NCBI RefSeq assembly: GCF_021190915.1
Contig: NZ_JAIOAP010000019.1
Coordinates: 101,917-165,916 of the forward strand
Reading direction: 5' to 3'
Length of the DNA stretch: 64,000 nt
Source of the DNA: Cohnella silvisoli
GTDB taxonomy: Bacteria > Bacillota > Bacilli > Paenibacillales > Paenibacillaceae
Position numbers and translations under genes: made by a program. Positions 33,678 through 41,009 of this stretch are shown here, one piece after another (position 1 is the stretch's first letter; the number at the start of each line of letters is the position of its first letter). Below the pieces are notes generated by a model that saw only the letters and a list, made by a program, of their open reading frames with translations, searched no databases and was not told the DNA's origin.

Positions 33678-34154
33678 GCTATGTCTACTTCTGTGTCCAC
33701 TGCTATGCCCGCTGCTATGCCCGCTGCTATGCCCGCTGCTATGCCCGCTGCTATGCCCGCTGCTATGCCCGCTGCTCTGTTCGCTGTTATGACCAATTCT
33801 GTGTTCGCTGCTGTGTCCGCTTCTATGTTCGCTGCTGTGTTCGTTGTTATGTCCACTTCTGTGTCCATTGTTATGTTCGCTGCTATGTCCGCTACTGTTA
33901 TGTCTACCGCTGCTACTATGACCCCCGGTTTGCCCTACCCAGTTATCCCAGTTACCCCAGTTACCCCAGGTACCCCAGAAACCCCAGGTACGACTGTCAT
34001 CTTGCGGTCTTGAATGATGCTGATCTTGATTTTGTTGTTCTGGAATTCGCGCTGCCCCGTTATTTCCACCACCTTTTACTGGCCTCCGACATTTGCATTT
34101 GCGGTGATAGCGTTTAGGGCGGCAATGTGAGCTACCATGCAATTCCATATTCAA
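33675..34154 (-). CDS. CotG-like Ser/His-rich repeat protein
   Basis: A 159-residue low-complexity protein. Residues 1-30 are basic with Cys-x-Cys; 30-55 Gln/Asn/Asp-rich; 56-76 a Trp/Gly stretch (TWGFWGTWGNWGNWDNW); from about 80 to the end a four-residue repeat G/E-H-S/N/R-S, ending in six exact GHSS copies. At DNA level the repeat has a 12-bp period (GGGCATAGCAGC; 33700-33780). The TTG start is ten bases after AGGAGG. Regular serines with basic residues, next to cotH and a cotB-like gene, suggest a CotG-type kinase substrate, with His in place of the Lys/Arg of B. subtilis CotG. That role is inferred from context and composition. Confidence 0.7.
   Translation of the reverse strand: MNMELHGSSHCRPKRYHRKCKCRRPVKGGGNNGAARIPEQQNQDQHHSRPQDDSRTWGFWGTWGNWGNWDNWVGQTGGHSSSGRHNSSGHSSEHNNGHRSGHNNEHSSEHRSGHSSEHRIGHNSEQSSGHSSGHSSGHSSGHSSGHSSGHSSGHRSRHS
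33696..33912. repeat. 12-bp tandem repeat inside the CotG-like gene
   Basis: Plus-strand unit GCTGCTATGCCC, six nearly exact copies at about 33708-33774, then degenerate copies to about 33912. It opens all frames, producing spurious Met/Ala and Cys/Tyr-rich frames on the plus strand. Confidence 0.9.
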
Positions 34155-34383
34155 TTGAGTTGCACCTCCTAATTAATGATCATTCAGTCTATGAAGATAT
34201 GCCGGTTACCGATAGAGACAAGCGCAGTATAGAAGCTAAAACGGGCTTCTTTCTTCTATGTATTCATGAATTTTCACGGTCTACGTGGACAACCAACCGT
34301 ATCTCTTTATCGAGAGTACACATAAATATAGATTACAAACTCACTTCCCCCACAAGTGCAAAGGAGGTGCTTCCGCTGAACCC

Positions 34384-35040
34384 ATGGAAACTTATTTGAA
34401 CCAATCGGTGTCTCTGACCGTTTCTGGCACCCGGCTTCCCGTGAAAGGCAGGCTCATTGATCTTGGCACGGATATTCTTGTCCTGCACAACGGCATCCAA
34501 TTTCTATACGTTCCGCTCGTCCATATCCAACAATTGACCCGTTGCCCCCCACAAGAATCCAATTTCGGTGAACCGCCCGAACCGCCGCTCGATCCTGCAA
34601 TGGACCTGTCGTACCGAAAAGTGCTGCTTAATGCCAAAGGAATGTTCTCAGAGCTGTATATTGCCGGCAGTCAGACAGTCCACGGTTACGTCACAAGCAT
34701 CATGAATGATTTTTTCGTCTTCTATTCGCCTATGTTCAGGTCGCTATACGTTTCGATGCGTCATCTTAAAATACTTGTACCCTACGACCCGCACACAACG
34801 CCCTACGCGCTGGATCAAGAAAAATTTCCCGTTCATCCGACGACGGCATCATTGGCCCGAACGTTCGATCAGCAATTGAAAAAGTTCGAGAACGAATTCG
34901 TTATTCTGGATTTAGGAGAGCATCCCGAGAAAATCGGTTTGCTCAAATCCGTCCACAACAATCTCATTGAAATGGTGACCGTGGACGGCGCCAGTACTTT
35001 TGTCCATCTCGATCACGTGAAAACCATTCACCGCCCGTAA
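34384..35040 (+). CDS. CotB-like spore coat protein
   Basis: A 218-residue protein with three repeats of a small beta domain as in the N-terminal half of CotB / DUF2642 proteins: NQSVSLTVSGTRLPVKGRLI...IQFLYVPLVHIQQL; GSQTVHGYVTSIMNDFFVFY...YVSMRHLKIL; and EKIGLLKSVHNNLIEMVTVD...FVHLDHVKTI. Each ends in a H-[VILK]-x-x-[ILT] pattern like 'HVKSI' in CotB. It lacks the Ser/Lys-rich C-terminal tail of B. subtilis CotB. The ATG at 34384 is 16 bases after GGAGG, unusually far; no better in-frame start exists. Divergent from the CotG-like gene with 230 bases between. Confidence 0.65.
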   Translation: METYLNQSVSLTVSGTRLPVKGRLIDLGTDILVLHNGIQFLYVPLVHIQQLTRCPPQESNFGEPPEPPLDPAMDLSYRKVLLNAKGMFSELYIAGSQTVHGYVTSIMNDFFVFYSPMFRSLYVSMRHLKILVPYDPHTTPYALDQEKFPVHPTTASLARTFDQQLKKFENEFVILDLGEHPEKIGLLKSVHNNLIEMVTVDGASTFVHLDHVKTIHRP

Positions 35041-35070
35041 TAACCCATAAGTACCTTCCTCCCCTTATTA

Positions 35071-35114
35071 AAAAAGGCTATCCTAAGTCTACGCAACTTT
35101 GGGATAGCCTTTTT
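35071..35114. terminator. Bidirectional terminator after the CotB-like gene
   Basis: Perfect 13-bp stem AAAAAGGCTATCC/GGATAGCCTTTTT with an 18-base loop; serves both convergent genes and touches the stop codon of the YdeI-like gene. Confidence 0.85.
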
Positions 35115-35115
35115 C

Positions 35116-35766
35116 TTATGATTTATCCGATGGGCGTTTATGCCCGCATTCAAGTTTTTCGATCGTCTTGTATACACGTGCAGACCTTGTTTCGGCTCTT
35201 TTAGCTTCAAGAATCCATCCGATGTACTCTTTTCTGTGAGACGGCGCCAGTTTGCCGAAGGAAGCGGACGCTGTCGGATTCGCATCCAGCGCTTTCTGCA
35301 AATCGTCCGGCGTTTCTAACGGCGCAGCGGGCTCGATACCTGCAGCGCGGCGCTCGGCGGGGGTTACGCGAGGTTTACCTGCAGCACCTAAGGGACGGTA
35401 CCGCATGGCCGACCATGTGTCGTCCACGGAGACGAGAGCAACGCCCTCCCAGCCTGCCGCTTGAACGACCGACCAGCCCCGATCCCTGTTCAGGTCCGTC
35501 TTGATCTTAGACGTTCCTTTAGGATAACTAAGCCATAGCCATCCATCGGGTTTTACGGCTTGAAGTGCCAAGGGGGCCCATTTCTCCACGTCAGCAACTC
35601 CCGTGGCGAACATTTGCACGTAGTCGTATGAGCCGTATTCGCTTTCCGCCGCCCGTGTATCCTCTTCGGTTCTGCCAATCAGCTCAAGAAATCCTTCCGG
35701 AGCATTAATGACAGCCACTTTACCCGCTTGCGGCACCTTCAGCTTCTTGACTAATGCATCATCCAT
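35116..35766 (-). CDS. YdeI/OmpD-associated family protein
   Basis: A 216-residue soluble protein. The N-terminal ~120 residues (GKVAVINAPEGFLELI, YDYVQMFATGVADVEKWAPL, DGWLWLSYPKGTSKI) resemble DUF3052-like domains; the C-terminal ~75 residues carry the YdeI/OmpD-associated signature FGKLAPSHRKEYIGWILEAK then ETRSARVYKTIEKL. Called bacteriocin-protection family in databases, but no activity is established. It overlaps the tcdA stop by 8 bases, so it is expressed with tcdA. Confidence 0.8.
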   Translation of the reverse strand: MDDALVKKLKVPQAGKVAVINAPEGFLELIGRTEEDTRAAESEYGSYDYVQMFATGVADVEKWAPLALQAVKPDGWLWLSYPKGTSKIKTDLNRDRGWSVVQAAGWEGVALVSVDDTWSAMRYRPLGAAGKPRVTPAERRAAGIEPAAPLETPDDLQKALDANPTASASFGKLAPSHRKEYIGWILEAKRAETRSARVYKTIEKLECGHKRPSDKS

Positions 35767-36517
35767 AAGGTTTATCCACCTTAACTAGAAGTTCTTTGAA
35801 CACAACGCTGACCATAATCAAGCCGGCGACCGGAGGAACGAAAGCATTGCTGGACGGCGGCTGCTGCGCTTTGCGGATATCCGGCGCGGTATCCGGAACG
35901 ATACGCTCCGTGACGTCTTCTCTCGGCTTAATCGGCAGTTCTGTGGAGAAAACGACTTGAACGCCTCTTTTGATCCCTTCGTTCCGCAGCTTCTTGCGGA
36001 TGACGCGGGCGATCGGATCAACGGTCGTCTTGGAAATATCCGCAACCTGGAAACGGGTCGGATCCGTTTTGTTCGCTGCCCCCATGCTCGAGATAATCGG
36101 AATTTGGCGCTCCAAACATTGCTTAATGAGATGGATCTTATAGGATATCGTATCCGAAGCATCGACTACGTAATCGAGTGGATACTTGAACAGCTCTTCA
36201 TACGTTTCCTCCGTATAGAACATCCTGAGCGAGATAACGTCGCACTCCGGATTGATCAATTTGATGCGGTCTCTCATCAAATCCGCTTTAGGCTGACCGA
36301 CCGTTGTCGTGAGCGCGTGAATTTGACGGTTAATATTCGTAATGTCGACAATGTCCTTGTCGATCAGGACGATTCGGCCGATGCCCGATCGCGCTAAAGC
36401 CTCGGCGGCGATCCCGCCGACTCCGCCAATGCCGAGCACGGCGACGGTGCTACCCTTGAGCAGCTCCAGTCCCTCCGGCCCGATGGCCAATTCCGTTCTG
36501 GAGAATTGATGCAACAT
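35759..36517 (-). CDS. tcdA: tRNA threonylcarbamoyladenosine dehydratase TcdA
   Basis: A 252-residue E1-like enzyme that cyclises t6A37 in tRNA to ct6A with ATP. The Rossmann loop GIGGVGGIAAEALARSGIGR near residue 30, DIVDITNINRQIHA and DASDTISYKIHLIKQCLE match the TcdA/YgdL/YrvM family. The late part has the family sequence PIKPREDVTERIVPD. ATG without an outstanding ribosome site, 20 bases after the aspS stop, so the last housekeeping gene of the hisS-aspS-tcdA operon. Confidence 0.93.
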   Translation of the reverse strand: MLHQFSRTELAIGPEGLELLKGSTVAVLGIGGVGGIAAEALARSGIGRIVLIDKDIVDITNINRQIHALTTTVGQPKADLMRDRIKLINPECDVISLRMFYTEETYEELFKYPLDYVVDASDTISYKIHLIKQCLERQIPIISSMGAANKTDPTRFQVADISKTTVDPIARVIRKKLRNEGIKRGVQVVFSTELPIKPREDVTERIVPDTAPDIRKAQQPPSSNAFVPPVAGLIMVSVVFKELLVKVDKPYG

Positions 36518-36537
36518 CGGTACGCTCGCTCCTTTGT

Positions 36538-38382
36538 TTAGCCTTGGCTTTGAACGGCAGGCTCAGTTGTTTCCGCTTTGCCTTCGGCAGCCGCGGCGCT
36601 TTTCGTTTGCGCGGCAATAGCTTTGGCCGATAGACGGATATGCAAGTCGTCCAATTGACGTTCTACGACAACTGAAGGCGCATCGCAGAGCAAATCCGTA
36701 GCGCTTGCGGTTTTCGGGAACGCGATCGTCTCGCGCAAGTTCGTGCGGCCGGCAAGCAGCATGATCAAGCGATCCAAACCGAATGCGATGCCGCCATGCG
36801 GAGGCGTCCCATACTCGAACGCATCGAGGAAAAATCCGAATTTCTCTTGGGCTTCCTCGGCTGAGAAGCCGAGTGCCTGGAACATCTTCTCCTGTACATC
36901 GCGACGGTAGATCCGCATAGAACCGCCGCCGACTTCGTATCCGTTAAGGACGATATCATAAGCTTGTGCCCGAATCGCACCCGGATCGGTATCGAACAAC
37001 GGAAGATCGTCATCGCTTGGACGAGTGAACGGATGGTGCTCCGCAACGAAACGTTTGCCCTCCTCATCCCAACCGAGCAGAGGAAAATCAACGACCCACA
37101 GAAATTTATATGCTTTGTTGTCGATAAGACCGAGCTCCTTGCCCACTTTAACGCGCAGATTGCCCATAACATCAGCGGCAGTCTTCAGCTTGTCAGCGGA
37201 GAACGTAAGCAAGTCGCCTTCTTCAACGTTCAGGCGTTCGGTCAATGCCGCGATTTCTTCCGGCTTGAAAAATTTCACGATCGGGCCGCGCCATTCTCCG
37301 TCTTTCACGGTGATCCAGGCAATGCCCTTACCGCCGTAACGAGCCGCGAACAGTTGGAGATCGTCTAGCTCTTTCCGGCTCCAGCTTGCGCAGCCTTTGG
37401 CATTCAACGCTTTCACGACGCCGCCGGAAGCAGCAACGGAAGCGAATACCTTCACTTCGCTTTCCTTCACGATATCCGTGACATCTTCGATCTCAAGTCC
37501 GAAACGCAAATCCGGCTTATCGGAACCATATTTGTGAATGGCGTCATGGTAAGTCAAACGTTGGAACGGCGTCGGGATTTCGACCCCGACCATCTCGCGG
37601 AACAATCTGGCCATCAGGTCTTCCATCATGCTGAGCAATTGGTCCTGGGACAGGAACGATGTCTCGATGTCGATTTGCGTGAATTCAGGCTGGCGATCCG
37701 CGCGAAGATCTTCGTCGCGGAAGCAACGCGCCACTTGGTAATAACGCTCCAAGCCGCCAATCATGAGCAGTTGCTTGAACAGCTGAGGAGATTGCGGCAA
37801 GGCGAAGAACTCGCCCGGATGAACCCGGCTCGGTACCAAATAATCGCGTGCGCCTTCCGGCGTGCTCTTAGTCAATATTGGAGTTTCTACATCGATGAAT
37901 CCGTTGTCGTCCAGGAAATCGCGGAACACTTTAGTCGCTTTGGAACGAAGCAGAAGCGTTTTCTGCATTTCCGGACGGCGCAAATCCAGGTAACGATACT
38001 TCAGGCGAAGAGATTCATCCACTTCCACGCCGTCTTCGATCGGGAACGGAGGAGTTTTCGCGGCATTGATGATTTCCACTTCCTGCACCTGCACTTCAAT
38101 TTCGCCGGTAGCAAGGTTCGGATTAAACGTCGCTGCATCGCGTTCGACGATTTTACCTTTAACCGCAAGCACGTATTCATTCCGCGCACGGCTGCCGAGC
38201 TCAAGCGCTTGGCCGGAAAATTCCGGGTTAAAGACGATTTGCACGATACCCGTACGGTCTCGAAGGTCAATAAAGAGAATACCTCCGAAGTCGCGCCAGC
38301 CTTGCACCCAACCGTTCAGGACGACCGTTTGGCCGACATTTTCTTTGGACAATTTACCGCAATCGATGTTTTTGAGCATCAT
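36538..38382 (-). CDS. aspS: Aspartyl-tRNA synthetase
   Basis: A 614-residue class II synthetase of bacterial type. N-terminal OB fold (GWVQGWRDFGGILFIDLRDR), class II motif 2 (FRDEDLRADRQPEFTQIDIE), the GAD insertion domain (about residues 290-420) and motif 3 (GIAFGLDRLIMLLAG). A Ala/Glu-rich C-terminal extension of about 30 residues is unusual but common in relatives. The ATG overlaps the hisS stop by four bases (ATGA), giving translational coupling. Confidence 0.97.
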   Translation of the reverse strand: MMLKNIDCGKLSKENVGQTVVLNGWVQGWRDFGGILFIDLRDRTGIVQIVFNPEFSGQALELGSRARNEYVLAVKGKIVERDAATFNPNLATGEIEVQVQEVEIINAAKTPPFPIEDGVEVDESLRLKYRYLDLRRPEMQKTLLLRSKATKVFRDFLDDNGFIDVETPILTKSTPEGARDYLVPSRVHPGEFFALPQSPQLFKQLLMIGGLERYYQVARCFRDEDLRADRQPEFTQIDIETSFLSQDQLLSMMEDLMARLFREMVGVEIPTPFQRLTYHDAIHKYGSDKPDLRFGLEIEDVTDIVKESEVKVFASVAASGGVVKALNAKGCASWSRKELDDLQLFAARYGGKGIAWITVKDGEWRGPIVKFFKPEEIAALTERLNVEEGDLLTFSADKLKTAADVMGNLRVKVGKELGLIDNKAYKFLWVVDFPLLGWDEEGKRFVAEHHPFTRPSDDDLPLFDTDPGAIRAQAYDIVLNGYEVGGGSMRIYRRDVQEKMFQALGFSAEEAQEKFGFFLDAFEYGTPPHGGIAFGLDRLIMLLAGRTNLRETIAFPKTASATDLLCDAPSVVVERQLDDLHIRLSAKAIAAQTKSAAAAEGKAETTEPAVQSQG

Positions 38383-39662
38383 GAGTTGTTGTTCCCCTTT
38401 TCCTCTATGGAAATGAATGTGTGTATCGCTTCTGCCAGATTTTCCAGCTTTACCGCCTGCTGTTCGCCGGATGTCATCCCTCTTAAAGAAATTTCCCCGC
38501 GATCCAGCTCATCGTCGCCGAGTACGGCCGCGAATCGGGCGCGGTTACGCTCGGCCGCTTTGAATTGGGCTTTCGTCTTGCGTCCCAGATAGTCGCGTTC
38601 TGCCGACAGGCCGGCATTGCGAAGCTGCTGAAGCAGCGCAGGTATTGCCTTCTCCGCCCGTTCTCCTAACGCGACGATATAGACATCCGCCCCGTTATCC
38701 AGATTAGGCTTCAGGCCTTGGCTTTCAAGCAGCAGGAGCGTTCTTTCCAGACCAAGTCCAAGACCTACTCCCGGTTGATCGTCTCCGCCGACTTCCGCAA
38801 CGAGCCCATTATAGCGCCCGCCGCCGCCAATCGTATCGATGGCTCCGATACCTTGGGCTTTATATTCAAATGCGGTATGCGTATAATAATCCAACCCGCG
38901 AACTAACCGGGAGTTGAGGTTATACGGTATATCCATTTCGTCCAAACATTCCTTGACCCGCGCGAAGTGAACGGTACACTCTTCGTCCAAACTGTCTATT
39001 ATCGACGGCGCGTTCGTAAACTTGTCTTGATCGACTTTGCAATCAAGCACCCTTAGCGGATTGCGTTCGATGCGCGACTGACAATCCTTGCACAGCGAAT
39101 CCTTCATCGGGAGCAAGAAAGCAAGCAGCTTTTCCCGGAAAACGGCCCTAACGGCAGGCGTACCGACGGAGTTCAAATCCACGGTTACTCCGGTCAGGCC
39201 AAGTTCTCGATAGAAGGAGTATCCTAAAGCGATAACCTCCGCATCCAAAGCCGGATCCGACGATCCGATCGCTTCGATGCCGAATTGGTGAAATTGCCGA
39301 TATCTCCCCGCTTGAGCTCTCTCGTACCGGAACATAGGACCGATGTAATACAGTTTGGTGAGGTCTGGCTCGCCGAACAGTTTGTTCTCGACGTATGCCC
39401 GTACGACGCCGGCGGTACCTTCCGGCCGAAGCGTCATACTGCGTTTGCCGCGATCCTCGAACGTATACATTTCCTTCTCTACGATATCCGTCGTTTCACC
39501 GACCCCGCGTTTGAACAATTCCGTCGCTTCGAATATCGGGGTTCTGATTTCATTGAAGCGGTAACGGCGGCACAAGTCTCTCGCCGTCTTCTCTACGAAT
39601 TGCCATAATTCCGAATTGCCTGGCAATATATCCTGCGTTCCGGGCGGTTTCTGAAAACCCAT
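38379..39662 (-). CDS. hisS: Histidyl-tRNA synthetase
   Basis: A 427-residue class II synthetase. Motifs: PPGTQDILPG at the start, motif 2 (YIGPMFRYERAQAGRYRQFH), HisA boxes (LVRGLDYYTHTAFE, GGGRYNGLV) and motif 3 (GLGLGLERTLLL), then the anticodon-binding domain. I chose the ATG at 39662, eight bases after AAGGAG; a TTG at 39686 would lie in the leader terminator's T-run. Expression is controlled by a T-box leader. Confidence 0.96.
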   Translation of the reverse strand: MGFQKPPGTQDILPGNSELWQFVEKTARDLCRRYRFNEIRTPIFEATELFKRGVGETTDIVEKEMYTFEDRGKRSMTLRPEGTAGVVRAYVENKLFGEPDLTKLYYIGPMFRYERAQAGRYRQFHQFGIEAIGSSDPALDAEVIALGYSFYRELGLTGVTVDLNSVGTPAVRAVFREKLLAFLLPMKDSLCKDCQSRIERNPLRVLDCKVDQDKFTNAPSIIDSLDEECTVHFARVKECLDEMDIPYNLNSRLVRGLDYYTHTAFEYKAQGIGAIDTIGGGGRYNGLVAEVGGDDQPGVGLGLGLERTLLLLESQGLKPNLDNGADVYIVALGERAEKAIPALLQQLRNAGLSAERDYLGRKTKAQFKAAERNRARFAAVLGDDELDRGEISLRGMTSGEQQAVKLENLAEAIHTFISIEEKGNNNS

Positions 39663-39685
39663 TCCATTCACTCCTTCTTCAGACA

Positions 39686-40027
39686 ATAAAAAGCTCCCGT
39701 CCCATAACGATCCGAAGATCGTCAGGGACGAGAGCGTTATCTACATGCTCCCGCGGTGCCACCCGTCATTCAAACCGGTGTCGTTCATTCCATTCATCGG
39801 AATATCTCGACAACAGCTTGCGCTTCATCCGGTTAACGCCCGGCTACGCCTTAATGCTAGCAGACTCCCAGCTTATCGAATTCAGCTGGCGTCGTTCACA
39901 TCAGGTTCTCAAGGATGTCGTTCGTCCAATCATCACCGGAAAGCTTGCAGCCTGAAGGCTTTCCTCTCTGGGGGTGTGGGGTTGGAGTACTGTTTCCCGT
40001 CTTAGAATCTAAGGCAAATTTCAATTG
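39686..40027 (-). promoter_or_regulatory. T-box riboswitch of hisS-aspS
   Basis: A ~340-nt leader with the conserved T-box GGGTGGCACCGCG (39752-39764) followed by a strong terminator (GCTCTCGTCCC...GGGACGGGAGC, 39693-39735, then TTTTT). Uncharged tRNA binding to the T-box and specifier loop prevents termination. Stem I lies upstream (about 39890-40010). The specifier is not certain; a GAC (Asp) triplet at 39893-39891 is in a plausible position near the 3' side of Stem I, while a clear CAC was not found there. Confidence 0.9.
39693..39735 (-). terminator. T-box regulatory terminator
   Basis: Long stem of 19-20 bp with few mismatches, GATC-TTCG-GATC apex, and TTTTTATTG tail, ending 24 bases before the hisS start codon. 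Its 5' arm overlaps the antiterminator region. Confidence 0.85.
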
Positions 40028-40033
40028 TTTCTA

Positions 40034-40062
40034 ATTGTAATATGTTGCCCCAGGCATGTCAA
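40034..40062 (-). promoter_or_regulatory. Promoter of the hisS T-box leader
   Basis: Minus strand TTGACA (40057-40062), 17 bases, TACAAT (40034-40039): near consensus. Start near 40027. Confidence 0.85.
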
Positions 40063-40068
40063 GAAAAT

Positions 40069-40092
40069 AACCTGCCGACGTATCGGCAGGTT
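40069..40092 (-). terminator. Terminator upstream of the hisS promoter
   Basis: Perfect 10-bp stem AACCTGCCGA/TCGGCAGGTT, loop of four, followed on the minus strand by ATTTTC. It ends the transcript of dtd and the small frame at 40290. Confidence 0.8.
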
Positions 40093-40289
40093 CATCTAAA
40101 AATATATTGAAAAAGGGGGTCGTCTATAGATTAGTCCATTTACTTTAAGAAGCGATGATAAAGAGATTACAGTTTCATTACAAAAAAGTAAGCGTTACCG
40201 AGAGGGAGATATGCCGCATATTCGGCTCCTTAAACGACAAAGCGACCGTTCAATCGAACAATCGGCCGCCTTTAAAGATATAGATTCGA

Positions 40290-40472
40290 CTAGCCCCGCC
40301 CGACTGGCGGGTGACGTCTCCCGTGAGCGGCTCCAGCAGAGGAATTCGTCCCAAGTTCATCGGCAAACTCATTCCGAATTCGACTCGCTATAGCCATCGC
40401 TTCCCGGCGTTCCGGCATTAAGCCTTCCCGCATCATCCATTCCATGTTCGCTTCCTTGCGAGATTGTCTCAT
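40290..40472 (-). CDS. Small unknown protein after dtd
   Basis: A 60-residue frame starting MRQSRKEANMEWMMREGLMP, basic and rich in Arg/Met/Glu, with a Gly/His/Pro-rich tail. I do not recognise it. The ATG at 40472 is six bases after AAGAAAGGAT, a fair ribosome site; a longer start at 40523 lacks one. It lies 61 bases after dtd and before a terminator. Could be a genuine short gene or chance. Confidence 0.4.
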   Translation of the reverse strand: MRQSRKEANMEWMMREGLMPERREAMAIASRIRNEFADELGTNSSAGAAHGRRHPPVGRG

Positions 40473-40533
40473 GTCGACATCCTTTCTTGATTGCAAAGGG
40501 TTCGACATGTATTGTTCCCGCATCGCGGCAATT

Positions 40534-40980
40534 TCAACCGTTCCGGCTATCCAATATTAGCGTGACAGGTCCGTCGTTCACGAGAAAGACATCCATCATC
40601 GCCCCGAATCGTCCGGTTTCCACTAGCAATCCGCGTTCTCGCAAACGCTCGTTGAACCGATCGTAAAGCGATTCCGCAAGCTCCGGCTTTGCCGCTGCCA
40701 TGAAATTCGGCCTTTTCCCTTTGCGGCAATCTCCATAAAGCGTAAACTGAGATACCGATAAGATAGCTCCGTTAACATCTTCTACCGACAGGTTCATTTT
40801 CCCCGCTTCGTCTTCGAAGATTCGCAAGCCAGTCAGCTTGTCCGCCATCCAAACCCAATCCGACTCTTCGTCCTCTTGTCCAATGCCGACCAGCAGCATT
40901 AAACCTTTGCCGATTTCACCCATAACTTCCCCATCGACCGTAACTCGGGCTTCGGACACCCGCTGCAATACGACTTTCAT
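40534..40980 (-). CDS. dtd: D-aminoacyl-tRNA deacylase Dtd
   Basis: A 148-residue homodimeric enzyme that removes D-amino acids from mischarged tRNA. Hallmarks: MKVVLQRVSEARVTVDGEV, the active-site SQFTLYGDCRKGKRPNF (Ser-Gln and Thr) and NDGPVTLILDS with the Gly-Pro cross-subunit motif, here NDGPVT. Length is standard. It starts 29 bases after relA in the same orientation, as in B. subtilis. Confidence 0.96.
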   Translation of the reverse strand: MKVVLQRVSEARVTVDGEVMGEIGKGLMLLVGIGQEDEESDWVWMADKLTGLRIFEDEAGKMNLSVEDVNGAILSVSQFTLYGDCRKGKRPNFMAAAKPELAESLYDRFNERLRERGLLVETGRFGAMMDVFLVNDGPVTLILDSRNG

Positions 40981-41009
40981 TTCTTACCCTCCGTACTTGC
41001 TCCGTTCTA

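Noticed and set aside
33608..34117. Plus-strand frames rich in Cys/Tyr/Ala-Met repeats across the CotG-like gene
   Set aside because: They are produced by the 12-bp tandem repeat, have no ribosome site, and lie opposite a minus-strand frame with a good site, terminator and sensible composition.
34127..34399. Plus-strand 90-codon frame between the CotG-like and CotB-like genes
   Set aside because: No ribosome site, no family resemblance, and it overlaps the start of both flanking genes.
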